Source: Lineus longissimus (lineage: Eukaryota; Nemertea; Pilidiophora; Heteronemertea; Lineidae). Taken from it: 64,000 nt of DNA. The translations under genes and the position numbers were made by a program. How positions within the stretch are numbered: position 1 is the first letter of the stretch; every line of letters begins with the position of its first letter. Positions 34,883-45,241 of this stretch are shown one piece after another. A model generated the notes under the pieces. That model saw nothing but the letters and a program-made list of their open reading frames with translations, was not told the DNA's origin and ran no database searches. The stretch lies in assembly GCF_910592395.1 (NCBI RefSeq), contig NC_088309.1, forward strand, positions 9,674,501 to 9,738,500, given 5' to 3'.

Positions 34883-37800
34883 CTAATCCTTCTTCTGGAA
34901 TCGCCTTGTGCACTTCAGATTGCCATCAGGGGCAGTCAGTTCATATGTCTGAAACAGATGGTGAAAAGCAACTTAGCAATTTTCCGTCTTTATAACAAAA
35001 ACTCGTCGACAGGATGGCAGTCTGACCACAGGTCACCGAAGCTAAGGCAGTACATCGAGGACCGCAGGCCCGATTGAGGGTCGCATTTACATACTTGCAT
35101 ACTTGAACTGAAGCCAAACTGGACGGAGTCGACTGAAAAACCCAACATCCAATCAACTCGAAAATTATACTACACAATTTTAAAGGTTTTCTTTGACAGC
35201 ATCAACATTATAGCTGTTGAATCTCAAGAGTTTGTTGCTGCCCATCGATTCCAAATCGATTCTGACTAACGTACTCACCATCACCATCTCGGCTCCTTCC
35301 ATTTTTCTTGTGATAACCTGTTTGAAGTTCTTCTTCTCGCATTCTGCGTTCACAACCAAGCTGTCACCTTCCCAGCTGGCATTGCACTGGAATAGAAATG
35401 AACGCCAATTCATGAGAATGTCGGTCGTCCATGGTAAAATTTACATCGTTCTCGATGGTAAAATCCATATTTCATTATGTAGCACCTCAAGATTATGCAG
35501 GATTCAGCATTGAGCACGAAGGCACATCGAAACCGCGAGTTCGTGATGACGAATGACACCACCACTGTTACCATTTGCTGCAGATCTTGCTCACCCCATG
35601 AGTATCAAAAACCTGAATCTCCGGATGAAATTGGTTGAACAGAGTAATGCATTGGGGAGTGTTGAACATACCTTCCATACGTTGTCGGCAGGGTCCTTGT
35701 CCTCAAATGGCACACCCACGGTATATTCTGATGTTTTCTTGAAGACTACGGCGGCTGTTGTGACTACCTTGACGTGCTCTAGGTTGTCCCCGGTCTGAGT
35801 GATGGCCTGCTCTCCTCCCTTGGCTGCGCTGATCTTGATGGAGCTCACGCCTGAAAATAGTAAAGAAGATTTTTTATGTTACCATGTCCTTGATGATTCC
35901 GAATACAGCCCGTGTAAGCATAATCATGTATTTAATTAGTCGCATTCTACAAACTTTTTATTTCAATGTTGAAAACCGTGATACTTAGATAGCCAGGGTA
36001 TAGCCACTATCTATTGAATGGGGACTTGCAATCTAGTGGACATGCTGTTCTGTCACACCTGGAATGCGAGAGGTCATCATATGGTTAAGGGGATTAGATT
36101 ATGCGACCCCAGCGTGTTTGAACATTCATGATAAGCAAAACATCTCTCTTGACACACCTTGTCATAGACCAAGTTTTGATGTTAGTCCTTCAACAAGGCT
36201 TTGAGAACGTAGATTACGAACAAAGTGAATGATTAGGCTATCGGATAACATTACAATATCTGACATTTTTTGTGATGTTTGTGTCAATTGATAGCTTTTG
36301 ACATCTATAAATCTGTCTGACATTCAAGAGTCTTGTTGAACATAGATGCCCTTGATCATAGTACAGTTAGATAACGTCTCAGAACACGGCATTGGACTAA
36401 TTATATCAGACGGTGTTGCTTGACGTCTGATTTAAGATTTTTCTTTCAGGTAGAGGAAAAAACACAATCGGATACTGGCTGATCCAGTCTGGTTTGAAGG
36501 AAGAATGTAGCGAAAGCACCAAACTTTGTAGACACAGTGAACAAAAAACGAATCCAAACATGAAATATTACATAATTTATTGTGATTGTCCGAGAGCATG
36601 ATTTGTATTAGATATCAAATATTGGCCCAGACATGTTAAATCTACAATATGACTATTTTTAATATGCGATGTAATGGACTAATCTTGACATATCCTGTAA
36701 ACACGGGTTCGTTTGTCTGGGAGTGAGCACACCGATTTGGGATGATTTCTGGTGTGCAAGTGAAAGCGGGGTTCATGCTCAACACAGAGAGTACACAACA
36801 TATATACTGTAAGAGGGGAAAAACATGTTTTCTCGTTATTTCATATTGGGTCAATTGTTTCCCCGTATTCACATGTTTAGCATCAACGACAGATGAACTC
36901 ATCAAAGTATGGGAAATTAGCAAACTGCCGTCATTATGCTGGTGGTAATTGTATCAGGAGAGAAAATTACTAATAATAGTCACTTACATGACTAATTACT
37001 ATGTACTCATGATGGTATGTTGACCCCGAAAAATGGCGGTTTGATACCAAAATAGCGCCTTCCTCGAATAGGCTTTTCGGTGAGATGGGAATTATCTGGA
37101 CCCTCCACCACAAGAAAAAGTATGCGATATTTGTTGACTTCCAGTCGGACTTTGGTGGCACCAGGAAAATAATTATTGATAATAATGATGATAATAATGC
37201 TAGTAATTGTATATGTATAGTATATATGTACATGAATGAATAAACAATGTAAACGAGTAAAAAAAAATGTTGTAGATACACGGAGAGTCCAACCCGTGAC
37301 CACCTGATCGAAAGTCCAGCATTCTAACCGTTGAACCACAGAGGTTTTTTATGTTGGGCTGGAGATTTTCTTTGCCTCTAATAGCCAGGCTATGGCGATA
37401 TGAACCCTGTGTGAAACAGAGCGACATTTTTATTTCACACAAGCTTCAGATCACCATGAACGGTGAATTCGTTGGGAATTTTTTTGTGGTTGCCACTTTG
37501 ATGGAGGACCTGCCAGCAATAAATTATAGTTGTTTTTCAGTAAGCAAATGTTGCTTCTTTTAGTGGGAATCCATGTTTTGATTACATTGTGCCAGTTTGT
37601 ATACGTTGAGGAATCTGTAAGCATTTCTGTAAAAAAAAAACCCTGATATTAATGACATGACGTAATTTCAGAGTTCAACTGAAAGAAATTATTTCAAATA
37701 GGATAATTGTGACTGCATCGGATCGGTTGCCATATGTAATAAAATGATGATTTCCTGAATATCTTATGCAGATTTCGATTTACACTCGGGTAATATACTG

Positions 37801-40664
37801 GACTTCATCCTGAGTGTTGAGTTGAAACTTGTACAAAGGTGTTTGCATGTTGAGGCAAAATGAACAAATCGATATTATGAGTACGCGAAAATGATTAATG
37901 ACTGAACTTTAGTCGTCTTACGATAGTGTTGCACCAAAAGTTTACAGAACCTTGCCTAGACTGGTGCATGAGACCAATGAGAACGAGACAGTTGTAGACA
38001 ACAGGTCAGATTAAAAGTTATAGTTGTTGGCCGTAAATATCACTTTGCTCAAGGCCGATTCAAAGTACAATGTACAAGTTATGATTTCGATTAACGGTGT
38101 TTTTCAATAACTGTTGACCCATATGATCAGACAGTGGCATCTTCAATCTTATCATTAAAAACGCTCATATTTCGTGTCCGTTTTTACCTGGCGTTCAAGT
38201 GGTGATCCCATAGTTTGAGGGTGGTTCGTATCATGTTCGCAATATAGTCCCTGTCAGTGGAAGATTTAGGGAGGTGGCACTCCCTTTTTTATCGGAGAGC
38301 AACACTGTTCAGGGCTCCTCTCCTCATAAGGCGTATCAATAGTTGCCTAGCATACTGTTTCGTACACTTGCTGATGAATGCAGGCAGAGTGAAACTGCCG
38401 CCTGCGTGCCCTGGGAATTAGAGCAAGTATCATTAGCTGACTGTTGACACATCTCAACTAATCGATTGTTTGATCAAACAACTGTTCAAGTTGCCAACGA
38501 TTGCACCGTCCCGTATACAAGCCCTATAGCGTAGAACACTAGAGGTCTAACGTTCCGTTAAAGGGAAAGTGCCACCCCGTATAACGCGAGATACGGCCAT
38601 GCGTATGCGGCCGACTGAGTGGCATAGTCAGATAGTGGAGTTTCAACTTTAACCATTATGCATGCACTGAAAACTAACCTTAACTATATGAAAGTTGGAT
38701 CAAACGCGGATTTCCCCCAACGGAACACCAATCAACCCTTTTTTTGGAAAGACGGCTCAGAGACGCGTATGTAGCAATAAAGTGGCTCTGCTTTGTGACA
38801 GGTTCACTACTTTTGCCCGGGGGTAAAACGCAGAAAATAGGCTTACCGAGTTTGTTTCCTAATTCTTCAAAGTTCTCGCTGGAGACAGGCTTCCAAGTTC
38901 CACTCAAATTAACAGGCATTTTGAAATGTTGAACAAACCGACCGGACAGAGGTGAAATGATGACTATAAGAGTTTCCAGCCAGGAGGAGAATGATGCAGT
39001 GCCTGGCCTAGATTCCCCACCCGATGCGCTAAATAGCTGATAATTGCTCTGAGTGTCCGTTTTTTGTTCGAGCCTGACTCATGTCAAGTATCAATTGCGA
39101 TTGCTTAGGAGTTCAATTGCCGTCTGTGCATATGGCGAACTGTTCCTTAACTCTATCAACTCCAGGTGATACCTATCAGAACCTGTTTGCTGGCAAATCA
39201 ACCTATAGATAATTTCATCGCTTCTCAATGCCTACCTACTCACTGACGCTACTGACTCTGCATTATGGTCAAGCAAGCCGAGAATCATCAGCGGTTTAAC
39301 ATTTTGATGATGGAATTCGATAAGACAAGAGAGAAGAGGGCAATTCAAACTTGTATTCATCGAAACCCCCGATACAATGATAAAAGACACTACTAAGTAT
39401 GTAGCCATCAGTTTCATGTCAAATACGCATTCAAATGAACGTAAAAAGTATTATGTGACAAAGGACCAAGTGCTGTCTTACCAAGCTTCGAGAAATATTC
39501 CTCAACGCCCTCGTTGGCGACGGGCTTCCATTTTCCGTTGAGATCGAGCGGCATTTTGAAACGCGTGCAACAGGAATCTGTGGGCTATAGACGAGTGTGG
39601 TGCTCAAGTCTGAACGACATGCGCCTATATGGTATAAGTGATATGTACATTACATATTCAATCAAGCCAACATCTGCTGGTCCTGATTCGTCAATTATCA
39701 AACTGATGGGGATGCCTGGACCTAAACACTGGCATACATATAAGCGTTTCACGTCGCGGTTCACACAAAGTCTAGGTTTTACGCCGTGATGCCTACGAAC
39801 AATTATGGATGTGCGCGATACGAACGCCGATGTGGAGATAGGTCTTTACCTGTTACACAGCTCAGCTTCAGTCGTCAACGCCCTAAGTATCTACATGTAT
39901 ATACAACACAAGTTTTTAGTAATCTAAGGTCGTTGGTACACCCAGACATCTTATTCCGTTACAAAAAAATGTAGGGACATTAATATTGTACTCACCAATA
40001 CGGCCATTGTTATTAAAGCCTTGCTTAATTTGGAAAATTGCTCATAGGGGAAACTATAGAAACGCGCAAGTGACTTACCAAGTTTCCCAAACAGCTCATC
40101 AACGCCATCGTTCTTGATGGGTTTCCATTTTCCGTTGAAGTTGACAGGCATTTTGAGAAACTTCTTTCACCGGTTATGGGGACTGGCTCAAAGTATAACG
40201 GGGTCAATGATGTTATCAAAGTGGATTTTATAATCGTGTCACTGACCAGTGTGCTCCACAAGTACTCATGTCAAGATTAGTAAAACAACAATCTGGTCAA
40301 AGTTACTTGCCCCAGTACGCATGGATATTGAAATCTCTCTCGAACCATACTAATACCCTCCTGCAAGGACAGCGGGATGAGAATGGCAAATAACGTATGG
40401 CAAGTCGATGGTGCAATAAAAATGTTCTGTAAAATGGCCGTTGCGTGGGGTTGTGGGGGGCAAAATCAGTGGTCACAATGGCTGTCAGGGGAGGGGTCAA
40501 ACACCCAACACGCTTCCCCTGGATCTGATTCTGCGGGCAGATGGACGCGACGGGCGCATACTGATAACGAACCAAAGACCTGTTGACTTACCAAGTTTCC
40601 CGAACAGCTCTTCAACACCATCGTTGACAACTGGCTTCCATTTCCCACCGAAGTTGTGAGGCAT
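34883..40664 (-). CDS. FABP locus D: shared exons 2-4 with four alternative first exons
   Basis: Shared exons are 35672-35850, 35279-35386 and 34883-34948 (TAG). Upstream lie four separate ATG exons (38847-38919, 39482-39554, 40079-40151, 40592-40664), each 73 nt and ending in phase 1 at a GTAAG donor. Any one joins exon 2 to give a 141-residue FABP. The shared part reads GVSSIKISAAKGGEQ, CNASWEGDSLVV, then TYELTAPDGNLKCTRRFQKK. Here the C-terminal Arg-x-aromatic clamp is kept (Arg-x-Phe), unlike genes A-C. No second set of exons 2-4 is visible between the first exons. Cytosolic lipid carrier; the ligand is unknown. Confidence 0.88.
35851..38846. other. Long intron 1 of FABP locus D
   Basis: No exon with FABP or other protein content is recognisable. 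At 37268-37345 there is a tRNA-like sequence on the minus strand. Otherwise AT-rich unique-looking DNA. Confidence 0.5.
37268..37345 (-). mobile_element. tRNA-like sequence / SINE head
   Basis: The minus strand reads CTCTGTGGTTCAACGGTTAG with a good box A (TGGTTCAACGG), then a diverged box B (GGTTGGACTCT), followed by T-rich DNA. The acceptor stem does not pair well and the B box is off consensus, so it is more likely a SINE or tRNA pseudogene than a working tRNA. Confidence 0.5.
38847..38919 (-). CDS. FABP D first exon 1a
   Basis: MPVNLSGTWKPVSSENFEEL then GNKL and one base. The donor is GTAAGC. This is the most diverged of the four (GTWK instead of GKWK) and the closest to exon 2, about 3 kb away. 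A TATA-like CTTATAG on the minus strand lies near 38962-38971. Confidence 0.85.
39482..39554 (-). CDS. FABP D first exon 1b
   Basis: MPLDLNGKWKPVANEGVEEY then FSKL and one base, with a GTAAG donor. A TATA-like CCATATAGG lies near 39624-39632, about 70 bp upstream of ATG. Confidence 0.85.
40079..40151 (-). CDS. FABP D first exon 1c
   Basis: MPVNFNGKWKPIKNDGVDEL then FGKL and one base, with a GTAAGT donor. A clear TATAAAA box at 40226-40232 lies 75 bp upstream of ATG. Confidence 0.88.
40226..40232 (-). promoter_or_regulatory. TATA box of FABP first exon 1c
   Basis: TATAAAA on the minus strand, 75 bp upstream of the ATG. Equivalent TATA-like words at a similar distance lie before exons 1b and 1d. 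Confidence 0.6.
40592..40664 (-). CDS. FABP D first exon 1d
   Basis: MPHNFGGKWKPVVNDGVEEL then FGKL and one base, with a GTAAGT donor. A TATA-like GATAAAAG lies near 40737-40744, about 73 bp upstream of ATG. Very similar to exon 1c, so this pair duplicated most recently. Confidence 0.87.
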
Positions 40665-40790
40665 TTTGAGGAGGAAACTAAAGGCTTGGAATGGCGAATG
40701 TGAATGCTAGGCTTGGATTGACTGTATGGGCCGTTACTTTTATCAAAGCAAACTTTGTCGACTTTCTTACGTCATGGTCATATAGTATTA

Positions 40791-41330
40791 TCAGATTATT
40801 ATCAACGTAAGTCGTAGAATTGGCATAAGAAAATACCGATATCGTCAAGCAGGCTTTTCCATATCTCTACACACATTGGTTCTTTTGCTTGCTTTGATAA
40901 CATTTTTAATGGAAACCGCGGGGTGAAAGTTTGTTCGAGGTACATGAAAAGTGTGTACGCAAATGCAATCATTTGCGTACATACTTTGCTCCCCCCCCCA
41001 AAAAAAATGTGCACGAATTCAGTAACATCAGGATCATGGGGAGGTAGGTGTTTTCGGAACACCCAGTATATAGGCCAACGAGAAGATTATCAGATTATTA
41101 TCAACGTAAGTCGTAGAATTGGCATAAGAAAATACCGATATCGTCAAGCAGGCTTTTCCATATCTCTACACACATTGGTTCTTTTGCTTGCTTTGATAAC
41201 ATTTTTAATGGAAACCGCGGGGTGAAAGTTTGTTCGAGGTACATGAAAAGTGTGTACGAATTCAGTAACATCAGGATCATGGGGAGGTAGGTGTTTTCGG
41301 AACACCCAGTATATAGGCCAACGAGAAGGC
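40791..41330. repeat. Tandem duplication, about 299-bp spacing
   Basis: A segment starting TCAGATTATTATCAACGTAA at 40791 recurs at 41090 with near identity through ACACCCAGTATATAGGCCAA. The first copy has an extra stretch of about 60 bp (GCAAATGC..GCATTTGC-like inverted words and a C8A8 run) that the second lacks. It lies just upstream of FABP first exon 1d. Confidence 0.93.
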
Positions 41331-41905
41331 CTGATATTCCCATAAAGAGACAACGAGACAGAACTGACCTCTAACAATAATGACCTTTCATGTCATTTTC
41401 ACTAGATCACGAGGACGAATACATGTATACATATTTACGTAATTGAAAGATTGGACGGGATATCATGAAATAATGAACCCACCCTCTCATATGATATTCT
41501 AAATTCTCATTACTGATCACTTTCCCACGTATAACATACGCCAGCGCTTTTTAGTATTTAATTGATTTTGTTAGAATAGGCAAATTGTATCTTGAAAATT
41601 TATCGAAAATCTATTGCTGTATGCACTACGCTAGTTAACCCTACAGGCTTATTTAATTGAGGTCCTGGGCATATTCAGGTCCATCCTTCTGTCGATCCTT
41701 TTAGAAAAAGGATGAAGTAGCGAATAGGCCTCGTCCGGACCCCACGTGCTTTTAAAAGTATGACGTCACAGCACCGCTGATACGACACATGATGACGTCA
41801 TGAACACGTCAGCGACGTCACACCTTGGTAACGACGTGTTGCCAATGGAACCAATACTGTCTTCACAACGACACCGATGGAGCTGAAAAAATGTTGATTT
41901 GAAAT

Positions 41906-44884
41906 ATGTCTGATCCGGCAGAAGCAGATGTCCCCATGGAAAATGCTGATCTGCCGCAAGAAGCAGCAGATTACCGCGTGATGGACGCAGATCTACCACA
42001 GGATGAAGTAGATGACCTTGTGGTGGACGCAGATATGCCACAGGAGAACCACATGGCGTTTGTAGATCTGGAAGAAGCGGATGCGCCGCCGTTAAGTATT
42101 CCGTTATTAGTGGAGATCGTGCGGCACTTGAGAGAGGAAGCAAATGAACTGTTTCTTGGACTGGATGAAATATTTCGAGGTACGGGAGAGGAAGGTATTG
42201 GAGATCCAGAGGACACGCAAGAGGAAGACCGGGACCTAGGAGAGGATGAACATGAACAGAGTGGCCATGCGCTTGAAGAGGCACAGCAGCGCTATGCGGA
42301 GGATGCTGCTGCATCATCGGCAGTTGAAGCAACAGGGCTAGAAATGCATTTTCAGGAACATGGACTACGGATCCAAGAAGGTAGTAGTAATGTACAGCCG
42401 GAGCCAGTAGATGATGAACATAATATCTCCAGAGCTCAAGATCAGGTGCTAGTGGCGAGCAGTCCGTCAGAGGAAGATAGACAACCACCAGAGGCAGACG
42501 CAGAGCAGTTGCTAGCTTTTCTGATAAACCCATCCATTGAATTAGGATTAGGGCGTAACCTTGAGATACAGACGAGTGCCTCATCGAGCGGTTCCACTGT
42601 AGTCGATTCGGACGAAGACAACCATGAGCACGACGGACCACCCAAACCTGACTGGAGTCAGTTGCCAGATATGGCTACGATTGAAATATTTGGATTCTTA
42701 GATGAACCTGACCGCATGTCCATTGCCCGAACCTGCAAAAAGTGGTCGCAGCTGGTTCACACGGGTGCGCTTTGGCGATTTCAACAGTATAACCTTGGAC
42801 AACCTGGAATAGATGTAAAGATTTTAGGATATGCGGAACGACATGCGAAACACCTTCGCTATCTTGTTCTGGACTGTAGCCATCCGTTGTATAACTCAAC
42901 AAAGCGCATACAAAAATGCATGACCACTTTCTTCGCACAGTTACACAAAAAAACAAAGCTCCGACATTTTTTGATGACGGAACTTCGGATGGATCGGTAC
43001 TGGAGATACGAGATATCCAAAAGTCGTTTTCTAACATCTTTGAATCGGCTCCTGCGCAATCAGAGACGCCTTACCAAGTTTGATATGACGAGGGCTCAAG
43101 TGAGCATGACCAACGGCTTCAAAATTCTGGAGAGTCTGGGAACCGGGAGTGGTGCAGTTTTAACGTACCTCGACATACAGGACTTTTTCCATTCCAGGCA
43201 GGCCGTTCATCTGATGCTGAGCTTTCCCGCCATAATAGACAAATTCGTTAATCTCAGGAGACTCTTTATAAACTACAACTGTCTAAGCGACGACATTGTG
43301 TCTCAAATAGCGCGAAACAGCAAACACAGACTGAACTACATTGCGGTCAAAGTCTACAAAAACGATCCGCACTATCACAGAATCCCTGCGCGCATCTGGC
43401 AACAACTTGTCCATTTCTGTCCTAACATTCGCATCCACTTTGAATTTGACCACATGTCGCGATACTACGATATCTGTCCCATTGTCGTCCAGGGGATGCC
43501 ATTGCATGGGATCCAGATTTGGTCTGGCTACGAGATGGACGACCAGGACAGGCTTGCAAATCTCATCAATTATATCCATTCTGTCTTCAGCAGCACACTC
43601 GGTAAGTGAATAGAGAAAAGCATCGAGACAGTCAATCCCATGCAGTGGAACAACTCAAGTATGATTGTGACGACTGATATTTGCCCAAATATGGGCCACT
43701 TGATTTCTGTCATCTTTCCCAAATATAATCGGAGCCCTTTATCATATAGAGCTGCTGAACTATCTCTCATAGACTCCTAGGGCATTCCATTTCGTCATCC
43801 TGGCCGTCTTTTCACATGCGACGAAAAGAGGCCAGTCCACTGCGTCCAGAGTGTACATCTCTCCTCGGTCCAACCAGAGTCTTTCATTGTCTGAGCGTCC
43901 TCTGCTGGCGGAAGGGACACTTCATATTGCGTCTGGGCTGTGGAATGAGTCAAGGATCCTCTGTCTATGGGTTTTGCCAGCGTTCTTCCTTTTCTAACCA
44001 AAAATAACTATTGCCTTTACATGAATGGCATTACGCCCCAGTGTTTTATTCGTTTTTACTTTTCTAGAATTGGCCGTCCTCGAATTCGATAACCACGACT
44101 TCTTCTTCGATGAAGAACTCGTCACCCTGGTGGAGAGGTGTAAGAAATTGAAAGTGCTCGATGTCAACTCGACACTATTAGTACCCACTGTTGAGCGGAT
44201 ATGCAAATTACAGCAAGAAGGAAAAATAGGTAGGATTTCGAGATCCACAGAATAGTGAACAATCTTTTCTACAACCAAACACTATTGCTCCAACTTCGTG
44301 TGAGACAAACTCGGTGTCGTTTTACAGAACTCGTAACGTGGAAAGTAGGTTTAATAGCATCCGACCAACGCTACGAAAAACGGCCGACTTGACATGACGT
44401 TAGTCACGTCCCGTTGGGGATGTGAGTCGTAGCAGTGCGCAACCTTTATATTATCCTCTAGGGATTTGGGGCGAGGATAGAACGGGCCAGAGCCTATAAG
44501 TACAGAAAAAAACTAGGTGTACATGTACGGCAGTAAAAAGCATTCCCTAAAAGGCTAATCTATATTTGCTAAAACCGTGGCCTCATGTTGTCAATGCAAA
44601 GAGGTATCTCCACATAAGCGTTTCACGAGGTGTCGACATATAGCACAATGCGCCTTTTGCCGTGTTGCCGCGGTGAAGCGTCGCTGGCAATCAGTAGGGC
44701 CTTATCTGTATCACTCTTTTCAGCTCTGAGGAAATTTCATGCAACCCTGTGCAACCTCACTCATGTTGAATATGCGGAGCTGAACTTCTTGGAGGAATAC
44801 TACCAAGACATGATCAAGGAGGGCAACCTCGATTTTGAATTTGACACGGACGTGATGTTCGCCGAAGACACACCGGAGGAATGA
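41906..44884 (+). CDS. FBXO39-like: F-box protein, FBXO39-like, with acidic N-terminal extension
   Basis: Exons 41906-43601, 44068-44229 and 44724-44884 (TGA) splice in phase to 672 residues. The F-box (WSQLPDMATIEIFGFLDEPD through CKKWSQLV and LWRF) is at about residues 248-292 and would bind SKP1 in an SCF ubiquitin ligase. Downstream leucine-rich-type sequence matches the FBXO39 layout: LVLDCSHPLYNSTKRIQ, TYLDIQDFFHSRQAVHL, LFINYNCLSDDIVSQI, and exon 2 LAVLEFDNHDFFFDEEL. Vertebrate FBXO39 is about 440 residues. The extra 240 N-terminal residues here are acidic and low-complexity, with repeated DADLPQ/DADMPQ words. The substrate is unknown. Confidence 0.88.
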
Positions 44885-45241
44885 GAACTACTCAAAGAAT
44901 AAAATTGCGTCGAGACATCGCAATGAATTTTCTCATGCAGTTATGTTGTTCTTGTCTCCCTTCTCCTTCTCCCCTTCTCCCCCCCCCCCCCCGCCCCCGT
45001 CACATTGCATTTTGGCCCATCACGTCTGGCGCCCCCCTGAATTTCGATAACCAGATAGAATATAGTTCAGTGACATTTGAACCTGTCACTTTTACCTCGT
45101 CACTAAAAATTTGATCAAATCAAACGCTCAGGTTGCTAACCTAAAGGTAAACGTTAGTATTACGACAGACGTTTGTCAAAACGTAAGATCACGAAACCTC
45201 ACTACTACACCTAGCGGCAGAAAGACAAACTAAAAAGCAAA
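44885..45241. other. Short intergenic spacer, FBXO39-like to SKA2-like
   Basis: About 360 bp. It carries a pyrimidine tract with a C11 run near 44981-44991. It must contain both the FBXO39-like 3' end and the promoter of the next gene. No TATA is obvious. Confidence 0.5.

Noticed and set aside
37268-37345. Functional tRNA gene on the minus strand
   Set aside because: Box A is good, but box B is off consensus and the acceptor stem does not pair; better called a SINE head or tRNA pseudogene.
39232-39417. 61-codon minus-strand frame with a signal-peptide-like start between FABP first exons
   Set aside because: A single short frame with no supporting exon structure or conserved Cys pattern; it lies in an intron of the FABP locus.
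41766-42641. 291-codon minus-strand frame
   Set aside because: Antisense shadow of the acidic N-terminal region of the F-box gene; Leu/Pro/His-rich, as expected from complementing Glu/Asp-rich codons.
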